Source: CAYJDP01 sp964371025
GTDB lineage: Bacteria > Bacillota_I > Bacilli_A > RF39 > UBA660
Assembly (NCBI GenBank): GCA_964371025.1
Contig: CAYJKH010000002.1
Location: forward strand, 62,001 to 126,000
Direction: 5' to 3'
Length of the DNA: 64,000 nucleotides
Shown: positions 8,250 to 16,772 of the stretch, one piece after another
Layout of the letters: each line of letters starts with the position of its first letter
How positions within the stretch are numbered: position 1 is the first letter of the stretch
Translations under genes and position numbers: made by a program
The notes under the pieces: generated by a model
What the model was told of the DNA's origin: nothing
Seen by the model: the letters and a program-made list of their open reading frames with translations, nothing else
The model's database searches: none

Positions 8250-9227
8250 ATGAAACTTTTAGATAAAATTAAAAATACACTATTTGAAGAAGAAGAAACT
8301 TTTGAAATCGACGAACCAATTAGAAAGCCAGTTCGTAAAGAAAAAAAGCAGGTGGAAAAAGAAAGTCCCATTGCAAAAAAAGTTAAGGTTAAAGAAACTG
8401 AAGAACCATTCAATTTAGATGAAGAATTAGAACAAGATTTTGATGAAAGTTATATTGATATTCAGGATTCTTTTGAAAAAGTAAAAGAAGTAGAACCTCA
8501 GACACAACAGCCATTATACATAAAAGATGATACTTTTGATATTCCAGTAGTTAATTCAAGAAAAAACCGTGTTGATAAATATGAAGATAATAGTTTTGAA
8601 GAACCAAAATTAATAAAACTAGAAGAAAGTTATAAAAAGCCTGAACCAAAAAGCAATATATATCAAGAGGAAAAGCAACCTTATGGGATGAAAGAAGAAG
8701 TTGTTATAAAAGGAGCATATGAGAAAAAAGAAGAAAAGAAATCTTTTAAACCATCTCCTGTGATTTCTCCAATCCATGGAATACTAGATAAAGATTATAA
8801 AAGAGAAGATATTATACCAAAAAGAGAAGTTAGAATAACATCTCGTTTTGAAAAAGAAAAACTATCACTAGAAGATGTTAGACAAAAAGCTTTTGGTAAA
8901 GAAGAAATTAGTACTACATATAGTGATAATAGTTTGGTAGAAGATACTCCTTTTAAAATTGAAAGAGAAGAAAGTGTTGTTGATTTAAATAGTCAGGATG
9001 CTGTAGAAGTTAAAGAAGTAACTGTTGGAGATGCAATGGAATACTTTGAAGATTTAGGATTAGAATATAATGTAGACTACAAAGATGCTACAAAAACAAA
9101 GTCTCGTGTTAAAGAAGATGTTGAATACAAAAAAGTAGAAGAAGTAAAACCGGATGAAACAAAAGAAGAAAAAAGTAATTTGTTTGATTTACTTGAGTCA
9201 GTAGATTCAATGTATGATAAAGAATAA
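8250..9227 (+). CDS. Acidic, mostly disordered protein of unknown function
   Basis: 325 residues dominated by Glu, Lys, Asp and Val, with no signal peptide or membrane segment; most should be intrinsically disordered. A short helix-like start (MKLLDKIKNTLF) may be an amphipathic membrane-targeting helix. Two more ordered islands stand out: SPVISPIHGILDKDYKRED at about 176-194 and VTVGDAMEYFEDLGLEYNVD near 257. The first looks like a linear docking motif. No domain is recognised. Position between a lipoprotein and the ytxG/ytxH-like pair suggests a membrane-proximal or envelope-associated role, but that is inference. Confidence 0.7.
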   Translation: MKLLDKIKNTLFEEEETFEIDEPIRKPVRKEKKQVEKESPIAKKVKVKETEEPFNLDEELEQDFDESYIDIQDSFEKVKEVEPQTQQPLYIKDDTFDIPVVNSRKNRVDKYEDNSFEEPKLIKLEESYKKPEPKSNIYQEEKQPYGMKEEVVIKGAYEKKEEKKSFKPSPVISPIHGILDKDYKREDIIPKREVRITSRFEKEKLSLEDVRQKAFGKEEISTTYSDNSLVEDTPFKIEREESVVDLNSQDAVEVKEVTVGDAMEYFEDLGLEYNVDYKDATKTKSRVKEDVEYKKVEEVKPDETKEEKSNLFDLLESVDSMYDKE

Positions 9228-9241
9228 TAAGGAGATATAAT

Positions 9242-9514
9242 ATGGAAGAAGTTACACAAGTATTATCAATATTAACTTATGCCTTTGGGATAATATTATT
9301 AATTGCTTTAATAATATTAGTTATTAGATCTATTCAAACTCTTAACAAAGTTGATAAAATAATTGATGATGTTGATAATAAAATTAAATCGCTTGATGGA
9401 TTTTTTGTTACGCTAGATAAAGCTAATAATATAATTTATCGTATAAGTGATCAAATAATTAGTGCTATAACTAACTTTATAGTAAATATATTTGAGAAGA
9501 AAAAGGAGAAATAG
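9242..9514 (+). CDS. YtxG/DUF948-like single-pass membrane protein
   Basis: 90 residues: one N-terminal transmembrane helix (about 8-29) followed by an amphipathic heptad-like region (NKVDKIIDDVDNKIKSLDGF) and a basic tail. This is the layout of the DUF948 (YtxG) family. The next gene encodes a YtxH protein, which reproduces the ytxG-ytxH pair of Bacillus and strengthens the call. Function is unknown; stress association is known only for the Bacillus genes. Confidence 0.7.
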   Translation: MEEVTQVLSILTYAFGIILLIALIILVIRSIQTLNKVDKIIDDVDNKIKSLDGFFVTLDKANNIIYRISDQIISAITNFIVNIFEKKKEK

Positions 9515-9515
9515 G

Positions 9516-9923
9516 ATGGAAAAAAAATCATTAGGAAAATTTTTAGCAGGAGCATTAGTTGGGGTTGGAATCGGAATGTTATTTGCCCCTAAAAAAGGTA
9601 GTGAATTAAGACAAGATTTAAAAGTGAAAATGACAGATTTAATAGAACAAGTAAAAGAAATTGATTACAAGGAAGTGCGCGATAATATAACACAAAAGAT
9701 CAATGAGTTAAAAAAAGAAATTGAAGAGTTAGATAAAGAAAAAACTTTAGAGTTAGCAAAAGGTGCTGGTGAAAAAATCAAAGTGAAAGCCAATGAATTA
9801 GTAGAATATACTAAAGAAAAAGGAACACCAGTATTAGAAAAAACAGCAGAAGAAATTCGTAAAAGAGCACTAGCAGTATCTAAAGAAGCTGTTGCAAAAT
9901 TAGAAGCAGCCGAAAAAAAATAA
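9516..9923 (+). CDS. YtxH-like protein
   Basis: 135 residues. It starts with a glycine-rich hydrophobic segment (GKFLAGALVGVGIGMLFAPKKGSELR), the defining YtxH feature in which the small helix ends in APKKGSELR. The rest is a long Lys/Glu-rich helix ending in KEAVAKLEAAEKK. I choose ATG 9516, one base after the ytxG-like stop and correctly spaced from AAGGAG (9503-9508), rather than an earlier in-frame start inside that gene. It probably sits on the membrane and acts with the preceding protein. Confidence 0.85.
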   Translation: MEKKSLGKFLAGALVGVGIGMLFAPKKGSELRQDLKVKMTDLIEQVKEIDYKEVRDNITQKINELKKEIEELDKEKTLELAKGAGEKIKVKANELVEYTKEKGTPVLEKTAEEIRKRALAVSKEAVAKLEAAEKK

Positions 9924-9967
9924 TTGTATTATAAATATTAATATGATATTATAATTTTATTATTTTC

Positions 9968-10165
9968 AATGATTAATAAATTAGTAGTAGTAAATAATTA
10001 TTTCAGAGACTTAGTGGTTGGTGAAAACTAAGTAATTATTTACATATGAATTACATTATTAAGAGAAAATCGTTAACTGCGTTAAAGTTTTAAGATAAGT
10101 AAATTACTTATGAATTAAGGTGGTACCACGAATTATTCGTCCTTATAGGATGGGTAATTTTTTTA
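9968..10165 (+). promoter_or_regulatory. Tyrosine T-box leader of tyrS
   Basis: A tRNA-sensing leader that allows tyrS transcription when uncharged tRNA-Tyr is abundant. Stem I base: 9973-9979 with 10056-10062. Upper stem: GTAAATAATTA with TAATTATTTAC (10033-10043). AGAGA GA-motif at 10005-10009 and a distal hairpin CTTAGT/ACTAAG. The 3' side of the internal loop holds GAATTACA, giving a UAC (Tyr) specifier at 10052-10054. The T-box AAGGTGGTACCACG is at 10117-10130, followed by a competing terminator: AAATTAC (10101-10107) can pair with GTAATTT just before the T-run. The boundaries are approximate. Confidence 0.93.
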
Positions 10166-10180
10166 TTAGGAGGAGATTAT

Positions 10181-11416
10181 ATGAAATTTTTTGATGAATT
10201 AAAATGGAGAGGGTTAGTAAAAGATTGTGCAGGAAGTGATCTTGAAAGTAAAATAAATGATGAGAAAATAACTTTTTATTGGGGAACAGACCCAACAGCA
10301 GATAGCTTACATTTAGGACATTACTCATCACTTTTAACTGCTATGAGACTAGCGAAGCATGGACATAATCCAATTTTATTATGTGGAGGAGCTACAGGTT
10401 TAATTGGAGATCCAAGACCAACTGAAGAAAGAGAAATCTTAACAAAAGAAGAATTAAATCATAATTTAGAATCAATAAAAAAACAAGTTACTAATATATT
10501 TAAAGGATTAGATGTAGAAGTTGTTAATAATTACGATTGGTTTAAAGGATATGAATTTACAGAAGTATTAAGAGATGTTGGTAAATATATAAATGTTAAT
10601 TATATGTTAGATAAAGATATTATAAAAAGAAGATTATCTACAGGTATTACTTTTGCAGAATTTGCTTATACATTAATTCAAGGGTATGATTTTTTACATT
10701 TATATGAAAAGAAAAACTGTATTATGCAAGTGGAAGGTTCTGATCAATGGGGAAACATTACAACTGGATTGGAATTAATTAGAAAAAAACTTAATAAAGA
10801 AGCATATGCATTTACAATGCCACTTGTTTTAGATAATAACGGAGTTAAATTTGGAAAATCATTAGGTAATGCTTTATGGTTAGATATAAATAAAACATCA
10901 ACTTATGAAATGTATCAATATTTAATTAATTCAGATGATTCTAAAGTTATTGATTATGTGAAAATATTTACATTCTTATCTGTTGATGAAATATTAGAAT
11001 TAGAAAAAGAACATTTAGAAAAACCTGAATTAAGAAAAGCGCAAAAAGTTTTAGCAGAAAGTATAATTGTTGGACTACATGGTCAAGAAAAATATAATGA
11101 AGCAGTAAAAATAAGTGAAACTTTATTTAATGGAAATTTTAAAGAACTAACTGATGAAGAATTAGAAATAGCAATTAAGGGTATGAATATTCATGAATTA
11201 AAAGATGCTAAAAGTATTGTAGATGTTTTAACTGAATTTAATATATGTAGTAGCAAAAGAGAAGCTCGAGAATTTATTAATAATTCATCTATTACTATTA
11301 ATGGTGATAAAGTTACCTCACTTGATTTAGAAATTAACAAAGAATTAACTTTAAATAATAAGTATGTTATTATTAGACGTGGTAAAAAAAGATATTATAT
11401 AATTACTTTTAATTAA
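10181..11416 (+). CDS. tyrS: Tyrosyl-tRNA synthetase
   Basis: Class Ic synthetase of 411 residues. The catalytic core shows TDPTADSLHLGHY (the HIGH-like signature, about 35-47), QGYDFLHLY, and KFGKSLGNALWLD, in which KFGKS is the KMSKS equivalent (about 227-231). The C-terminus holds the linker domain and an S4 RNA-binding domain (SKREAREFINNSSITINGD). Length is normal. The AGGAGGAG ribosome site follows directly on a T-box leader with a tyrosine specifier, which independently confirms the amino acid. Confidence 0.98.
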   Translation: MKFFDELKWRGLVKDCAGSDLESKINDEKITFYWGTDPTADSLHLGHYSSLLTAMRLAKHGHNPILLCGGATGLIGDPRPTEEREILTKEELNHNLESIKKQVTNIFKGLDVEVVNNYDWFKGYEFTEVLRDVGKYINVNYMLDKDIIKRRLSTGITFAEFAYTLIQGYDFLHLYEKKNCIMQVEGSDQWGNITTGLELIRKKLNKEAYAFTMPLVLDNNGVKFGKSLGNALWLDINKTSTYEMYQYLINSDDSKVIDYVKIFTFLSVDEILELEKEHLEKPELRKAQKVLAESIIVGLHGQEKYNEAVKISETLFNGNFKELTDEELEIAIKGMNIHELKDAKSIVDVLTEFNICSSKREAREFINNSSITINGDKVTSLDLEINKELTLNNKYVIIRRGKKRYYIITFN

Positions 11417-11419
11417 TAT

Positions 11420-11447
11420 TTTACATTTAAAAAATATAGTGTATAAT
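11420..11447 (+). promoter_or_regulatory. Probable promoter of the SipW-type secreted protein gene
   Basis: TTTACA (11420-11425), 16-bp spacer, TATAAT (11442-11447), 27 bp before the GTG start. Confidence 0.6.
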
Positions 11448-11474
11448 TATTATTATAAGATAGGGTGATTAAAT

Positions 11475-12122
11475 GTGAAAAAGTTTATTAACTTAAAATT
11501 TATTATTGTTATGACTTTAACATTATTAATATGTTTAATTGGAGGAACATATGCTTTTGCCAGTATAGATATATTTGCTCCTAATAAGAATGTGATAGTT
11601 TCTGGAAATGTTAATATAGAGGTAGTTGAATCAGGAGACTTTCTTAAAGAAGATTTATTACCAGGAGAAGAAACTACTAGTTCAATTTATAATGTAGATA
11701 TAAAAAACACTGGGAGTGTTGATATAAAGTTAGATTTAAAACTATTACAAAAAAATGCTGAGTTATATATTCCAAAGGAACAAGTTATATATAAGTTAGA
11801 GTATATAACATATCCTACAGCTAATAATCCTTTTGATAACCCAGACTATAATCCCGTATTTCAAGTTACATCAGGTAACTTAGGAACGGTTTATAACAGT
11901 AACTATGTTAGTCCAGAAGGAAAAACATCATTATTACAAGATAGTGATGGGACTAATTTTAATGCATATTATAGTGTTTTAGATAATACTATTTTGAAAA
12001 AAAATGAAACAATGAGAGTTCAACTAAATTTTACATATGATTTATCAACTACAGTAGAGGATGTTCAAAATGTTACTGATGAATTTGCTGTGAAAATGTT
12101 GGTGGATGCAAGTAATATATAG
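11475..12122 (+). CDS. Secreted protein with SipW-type signal peptide (TasA/camelysin-like)
   Basis: 215 residues starting at GTG with TAGGGTGAT upstream. The N-terminus has a hydrophobic core ending LIGGTYAFAS, close to the GGTYAxF-x-D pattern of SipW-dependent signal peptides (TasA, CalY and relatives). The mature part begins with a beta-rich segment, contains DIKNTGSVDIKLDLKL, typical of the TasA-like Ig-type fold, and ends LVDASNI. It may be a cell-surface or matrix protein. The family call rests on the signal peptide and composition only. A degenerate signal peptidase homologue is encoded far downstream at 44.2 kb; no intact SipW is in the window. Confidence 0.6.
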   Translation: MKKFINLKFIIVMTLTLLICLIGGTYAFASIDIFAPNKNVIVSGNVNIEVVESGDFLKEDLLPGEETTSSIYNVDIKNTGSVDIKLDLKLLQKNAELYIPKEQVIYKLEYITYPTANNPFDNPDYNPVFQVTSGNLGTVYNSNYVSPEGKTSLLQDSDGTNFNAYYSVLDNTILKKNETMRVQLNFTYDLSTTVEDVQNVTDEFAVKMLVDASNI

Positions 12123-12130
12123 TGTATAAG

Positions 12131-12154
12131 AGAAAGATTTTCTTTCTTTTTTTT
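12131..12154 (+). terminator. Terminator after the SipW-type protein gene
   Basis: AGAAAGA (12131-12137) / TCTTTCT (12141-12147) stem followed by a run of T. Confidence 0.8.
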
Positions 12155-12200
12155 ACGAAGTAAATAATTTATGATAAAATATATATAGGAGAGTGATTTG

Positions 12201-13424
12201 GTGACAGATAAACAAAAAAAAGTAGTAAAATTTATAATAATAGGATTATCTATTATTTTAGTAATAAATATAGGAATATTAATATATTTATATTTCTTTA
12301 AAAATAATAATGAAAATATAATTGATGGAATTAACTCCATTGTATATGAAGACAATAAATATATATCAGCGGGAAGTAGTAATTTAAATGATGAAGGTTA
12401 TGAAAAAGCTAAAATTTCTATGTATGATAAAGATAGGGAAAAAGAATGGGAAAAGGTATTTACAACAGGAATAAATAGTACTTTTTATGATGTCATTGTT
12501 GATGATACTGGTATTATAGCAGTAGGTAGTTATGAAGAAAGTGAAGAAGACTTAGAAGATAATTTAAGAAGTGGTTTACTAGTTAAGTATGATAGTGATG
12601 GCAATTTATTATTTAATAAAACTTTTCAAATTTTAGGTAATTCTAAATTAACAAAAATTATAAGTATAAATGATGGTTATTTAGTTACTGGTCAAAGTAT
12701 TTATGAAAATTCAACTTTAGGACTATCAACAGATGGAGGAGCATTTTTATTAAAATATAGTAAAGATGGAGATTTATTATGGCAAACTAATTACGGTGGT
12801 AGTAAGTCAGGAGTATTTAATGACTTAGTTGTTTATAAAAATCATATATATGTAGTAGGAAAAGATTATTCAAGAGTTGGAATAATTGCTAAGTATACAA
12901 TGGAAGGAAAACAAGTAAAAGTTGAAGAATATAATTTTACAGATACAATTGGATTTACTGCTATTAAAGAATTAGATGGTGACTTAGTAGTAGCAGGAGC
13001 TAAAAAAGTAGTAGAAGATGAAAATGATTATGATACTGATGGGTTATTATTAAAATATGATACTAACTTAAAAAAGCTTGAAGAGAAAGTTTATCGAGGA
13101 AAAGGGATTGAAAGATTCAACCAATTAGAAATAGATCAAGATAATAATATTGTGGTTATTGGAACAACGGGTATTTATAATAAAAAAGAATCAAATGATT
13201 CATATAATGTATTTAATTATAATGGAATAATAGCTAAATATGAAGATGATTTTGATGATATAAAAGTAGAAGAATATAGTCATGAAAAAAACAATCACTT
13301 TACTGATATAGTGATTGTTAAAGATAATTATATAGTAACAGGATATTCAGAGATTAATGATGAAGAGTACTTATCAAAAATAATCGAATATTCTTCTGCT
13401 TTAAAAATATTAGAGTCAAAATAA
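12201..13424 (+). CDS. Membrane-anchored beta-propeller-like protein
   Basis: About 407 residues: one N-terminal transmembrane helix (about 10-34), then an extracytoplasmic region of repeated blades. The recurring pattern is 'G-L-L-x-K-Y-D-x-D-G-N-L-L-F-x-K-T-F ... G-Y-L-V-x-G-x-S', seen about six times (LVKYDSDGNLL, LLKYSKDGDLLW, IAKYTMEGK, LLKYDTNLKK, IAKYEDDFDD), which is typical of PQQ/SBBP-like beta-propellers. GTG 12201 is preferred over TTG 12198 because of its spacing to AGGAGAG (12187-12193). No catalytic residues are recognised; it may be a surface sensor or scaffold. It follows the SipW-type gene after a terminator, so it is probably transcribed separately. Confidence 0.65.
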   Translation: MTDKQKKVVKFIIIGLSIILVINIGILIYLYFFKNNNENIIDGINSIVYEDNKYISAGSSNLNDEGYEKAKISMYDKDREKEWEKVFTTGINSTFYDVIVDDTGIIAVGSYEESEEDLEDNLRSGLLVKYDSDGNLLFNKTFQILGNSKLTKIISINDGYLVTGQSIYENSTLGLSTDGGAFLLKYSKDGDLLWQTNYGGSKSGVFNDLVVYKNHIYVVGKDYSRVGIIAKYTMEGKQVKVEEYNFTDTIGFTAIKELDGDLVVAGAKKVVEDENDYDTDGLLLKYDTNLKKLEEKVYRGKGIERFNQLEIDQDNNIVVIGTTGIYNKKESNDSYNVFNYNGIIAKYEDDFDDIKVEEYSHEKNNHFTDIVIVKDNYIVTGYSEINDEEYLSKIIEYSSALKILESK

Positions 13425-13452
13425 AAGTATACATAAAAATGTATACTTTTTT
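13423..13452. terminator. Bidirectional terminator between propeller-like gene and rpsD
   Basis: Perfect 10-bp stem AAAAGTATAC (13423-13432) / GTATACTTTT (13441-13450), AT-rich loop, placed between convergent genes. Confidence 0.88.
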
Positions 13453-13468
13453 AATAATAGTTTATTTA

Positions 13469-14071
13469 CTATTTGTTATAGTACTCAACGATTAATGATT
13501 CATTAATATCAGCATTAAGTTCGCTTCTTTCTGGAAGTCTAACAAAAGTACCTTCTTTATTACTTTCATTATAAGTAATAAATTCAACTCTTTTTAGAAC
13601 TTTAGATAAAGCTTCGTTAACAACTTTTAAATCCATATCTTTTTCTTTTAAAGAAATTACATCGTTAGGACTAACTCTGTATGATGGAATATCAACTTTT
13701 TTACCATTAACTGTAACATGTCCATGGTTAACTAATTGTCTAGCTCCACGACGAGTTGATGCAAATCCAATTCTGTAAACTACATTATCTAATCTACGTT
13801 CAAGAAGTTTTAAAAAGTTTTCCCCGTGGATACCTTTAATTTTTCCTGCTTCATCAAATGTTTTTTTGAATTGTCTTTCTGTAACTCCATACATAAAACG
13901 TACTTTTTGTTTTTCTTTAAGTTGTACACCGTAAGCTGACAATCTTCTCTTACGTGCATTACCGTGTTGACCTGGACCATAAGGACGACGAGCTAATTCT
14001 TTACCAGTTTCAGTAGTAGAAAATCCAACACGACGAGCTCTTTTGTATTCAGAACCTGTATATCTAGCCAT
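13469..14071 (-). CDS. rpsD: 30S ribosomal protein S4
   Basis: 200 residues, full length for bacterial S4. It starts MARYTGSEYKRARRVGFS and carries RPYGPGQHG, the zinc-free N-terminal form usual in Bacilli, then the S4 RNA-binding domain (LERRLDNVVYRIGFASTRRGARQLVNHGHVTVNGK split across about 90-130). S4 nucleates 16S rRNA folding and, in Bacilli, represses its own mRNA. It is monocistronic with a consensus promoter and a leader of about 150 nt, matching known S4 autoregulation. Confidence 0.98.
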   Translation of the reverse strand: MARYTGSEYKRARRVGFSTTETGKELARRPYGPGQHGNARKRRLSAYGVQLKEKQKVRFMYGVTERQFKKTFDEAGKIKGIHGENFLKLLERRLDNVVYRIGFASTRRGARQLVNHGHVTVNGKKVDIPSYRVSPNDVISLKEKDMDLKVVNEALSKVLKRVEFITYNESNKEGTFVRLPERSELNADINESLIVEYYNK

Positions 14072-14074
14072 ATA

Positions 14075-14222
14075 TTATTCTCCTCTCATAGCTATATTTG
14101 ACATATAACTTAGTGATTTAGCCATACCTTAGGGAGTTCCTCTTTCACATTAACAGCAATAGTTACTATTTATATGAGAAACACTTTAAAATATTCTAAA
14201 TCAGCTGTTTCAAGAAATATGC
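14075..14222 (-). promoter_or_regulatory. rpsD 5' leader, probable S4-binding autoregulatory RNA
   Basis: The transcript from the promoter at 14229-14257 has about 150 nt before the rpsD start codon. It holds several self-complementary segments and a GC-richer block (GGAACTCCCTAAGGTATGGC) in an otherwise AT-rich region. Firmicute rpsD genes are known to have an S4-binding leader pseudoknot; equivalence here is inferred from position and length, not from a model match. Confidence 0.55.
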
Positions 14223-14228
14223 AGTATT

Positions 14229-14257
14229 ATTATATAAAATATATAGGTAAATGTCAA
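14229..14257 (-). promoter_or_regulatory. rpsD promoter
   Basis: On the minus strand: TTGACA (complement of 14252-14257), 17-bp spacer, TATAAT (complement of 14229-14234). An exact consensus sigma-A promoter, as expected for a strongly expressed ribosomal gene. Confidence 0.9.
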
Positions 14258-14338
14258 TAAATACTAAGGATTATACTATTAAAACTAGATATTATAGTAT
14301 TAATATGTTAAAATATTCGTGCAAAGGAGATTATATAT

Positions 14339-15526
14339 ATGGATCAAGTTATATTAATTAAATACGGAGAATTAACAACAAAAAAAGGGAATCGTAAATT
14401 TTTTATAAATACCTTACATAATAATATTAAAAATAAATTATCTAATTATGAAATTAAAATTAATAAAGAACATTCTAGAATGTATATATTTTTTAAAGGA
14501 GAAGATTTAGATAATATCATTAATGATATAGGAGACATTTTTGGGATACATATGTATCATGTAGCTACAGTTGTTCCAAGTGAAGAAGAAAAAATAAATG
14601 AAAAAGTATTAGAAATAGCAAAAGATACTAAATTTAATACTTTTAAAATTGAAACTAAAAGAAGTGATAAAAAGTTTCCAATTGCTAGCATGGATTTTAG
14701 TCGTAACTTAGGGGGAGTATTATTAAAAAATATTAATAATATAAAAGTAGAAGTAATTAATCCGGAAGTTTTAATTAAAGTAGAAATTAGAGAAGAAAAT
14801 ACATATATATATACTGAAAATTATAAGGGGATTGGTGGATATCCAGTTGGAACTCAACCGAAAGGATTATTAATGTTAAGTGGTGGAATTGATTCACCAG
14901 TAGCAGGGTATTTAACTTTAAAAAGAGGAGTAACAGTAGAAGCTGTTTATTTTGAAGCATTACCTCATACTAGTTTAAATGCTCGAAATAAAGTAATTAA
15001 GTTAAGTGAAAAATTAAAAAAATATGCTCCTAAATTTAAACTTCATGTAGTTAATTTCACACCTATTCAAGAAGAAATATATCAAAAATGCAATGAAACA
15101 TATTGTATTACTATTATGAGAAGAATGATGTATCGAATAATGGAAGAAATAGCGAAACGTGAAAAAGGATTTGTAATTATAAATGGAGAGTCTATTGGAC
15201 AAGTAGCATCTCAAACTTTAAGTAGTATGTCGGTTATAAATGAAGTTACTAGTATGCCAATAATTAGACCGGTATCGTGTTTAGATAAAGTAGAAATTAT
15301 TGATATAGCTAAAAAAATAGATACATATGAAACAAGTATTTTACCATTTGAAGATTGTTGTACAGTATTTGTACCAAAACATCCGGTTATTAATCCAAAA
15401 TTAGATATAGCTATAAAAGAAGAAGAAAAAATAGAATATAAAGAGTTAATTGATAAAGCTGTTAATTCAATAAAAGTAATTGATATAAAAACAGAACTAG
15501 ATAGTGAAATAAAAGATTTACTATAA
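14339..15526 (+). CDS. thiI: tRNA 4-thiouridine synthetase ThiI
   Basis: 395 residues: an N-terminal ferredoxin-like/THUMP module followed by a PP-loop ATPase. The PP-loop is SGGIDSPVAGYL (about 181-192) and the C-terminal signature FEDCCTVFVPKHP is present. It adenylates U8 of tRNA for sulfur transfer and may also serve thiazole synthesis. There is no C-terminal rhodanese domain, as is usual in Bacilli where a dedicated NifS-like desulfurase supplies sulfur; that partner is not in the window. The next gene is ackA. Confidence 0.96.
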   Translation: MDQVILIKYGELTTKKGNRKFFINTLHNNIKNKLSNYEIKINKEHSRMYIFFKGEDLDNIINDIGDIFGIHMYHVATVVPSEEEKINEKVLEIAKDTKFNTFKIETKRSDKKFPIASMDFSRNLGGVLLKNINNIKVEVINPEVLIKVEIREENTYIYTENYKGIGGYPVGTQPKGLLMLSGGIDSPVAGYLTLKRGVTVEAVYFEALPHTSLNARNKVIKLSEKLKKYAPKFKLHVVNFTPIQEEIYQKCNETYCITIMRRMMYRIMEEIAKREKGFVIINGESIGQVASQTLSSMSVINEVTSMPIIRPVSCLDKVEIIDIAKKIDTYETSILPFEDCCTVFVPKHPVINPKLDIAIKEEEKIEYKELIDKAVNSIKVIDIKTELDSEIKDLL

Positions 15527-15582
15527 TACTATTAATAATAGTAGGAATATAGTATAATTAATATAAGAAAAGAGGTATGATT

Positions 15583-16758
15583 ATGAAAATAATGGCAATA
15601 AATGCAGGAAGTAGTTCTTTAAAATTTGGACTTTTCAATATGGAAAATGAATCTTGTATAGCAAGTGGAGTAGCAGAGAGAATCGGATTAGAGGGAGCTA
15701 AATTTACACTTAAGTATAGTGATGAAAAAGTAATTCAAGAAGTAGAATTAAATAATCATACAGATGCTGTTAATATCTTATTAGATAGATTAGTGTCTTT
15801 AAATATTATCGAAACACTTTATGATATTAAAGGGGTAGGACATAGAGCAGTTCATGGGAAAGATAAATATAGTGAGTCAGTTATTATTACTGATGAAGTT
15901 ATAAAAGATTTAGAAGAATTTAGTGAATACGCACCACTTCATAATCCAGCTAATATTTTAGGAATTAAAGCTTTTAAAGAAGTGTTACCTGATACACCGA
16001 TGGTTGCCATTTTTGATACAGCTTTTCATCAGACAATGGTAAAAGAAACATTCTTATATCCCGTACCGCTAGAATGGTATGAAAACTTCGGGGTTAGAAA
16101 ATATGGTTTTCATGGAACGAGTCATAGATACATTGCTTTAAGAGTAAAAGAACAACTAGGAGAAGAATATAAATTAATATGTTGTCATATAGGAAATGGT
16201 GGTTCACTAGCAGCTATTAAAAATTCAAAGTGTATTGATACAACAATGGGATTTACACCACTAGCAGGAATTATGATGGGAACAAGAAGTGGGGATATAG
16301 ACCCTTCTATGATTACATATATTATGGAAAAAGAAGGAATGAGTGCCGGGGAAGTTATTGATCAACTTAATAAAAATAGTGGGCTACTTGGTATGAGTGA
16401 AACAAGTAGTGATATGAGAGATATTTTAACTGCGTGTGATGAAGAAAATGAAAAAGCAATTATAGCAAGAGATAAATATATTCAAAGAATAGTAGATTAT
16501 ATAGCTCAGTATTATGTATTATTAGGAGGTGTAGATACAATTGTATTTACAGCAGGAGTTGGAGAAAATAGTACTCCAATTAGAAGGATGATATGTGAAA
16601 AATTAGCATGTTTAGGAATTGAAATAGACTTAGATAAAAATAACATTAGATCAGAAGAAGTAGTTATAAGTACTAATAATTCAAAAATAAAAGTACAAGT
16701 AATTCCAACTGATGAAGAACTAATGATCGCAAGAGATACATTAAATTTAATTAATTAG
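15583..16758 (+). CDS. ackA: Acetate kinase
   Basis: 391 residues of the ASKHA fold. Converts acetyl phosphate and ADP to acetate and ATP, the energy-yielding end of the phosphoketolase/PFOR routes also encoded here. Signatures: NAGSSSLKF at the start, the phosphate-binding region FDTAFH followed by YGFHGTSH, HIGNGGS, TMGFTPLAGIMMGTRSGD, and FTAGVGENS. I choose ATG 15583 because AGAGG (15571-15575) is 7 bp upstream; ATG 15577 would be only one base from it. TATAAT at 15553-15558 suggests its own promoter. Confidence 0.97.
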   Translation: MKIMAINAGSSSLKFGLFNMENESCIASGVAERIGLEGAKFTLKYSDEKVIQEVELNNHTDAVNILLDRLVSLNIIETLYDIKGVGHRAVHGKDKYSESVIITDEVIKDLEEFSEYAPLHNPANILGIKAFKEVLPDTPMVAIFDTAFHQTMVKETFLYPVPLEWYENFGVRKYGFHGTSHRYIALRVKEQLGEEYKLICCHIGNGGSLAAIKNSKCIDTTMGFTPLAGIMMGTRSGDIDPSMITYIMEKEGMSAGEVIDQLNKNSGLLGMSETSSDMRDILTACDEENEKAIIARDKYIQRIVDYIAQYYVLLGGVDTIVFTAGVGENSTPIRRMICEKLACLGIEIDLDKNNIRSEEVVISTNNSKIKVQVIPTDEELMIARDTLNLIN

Positions 16759-16772
16759 ATAGGAAAAAGAAA

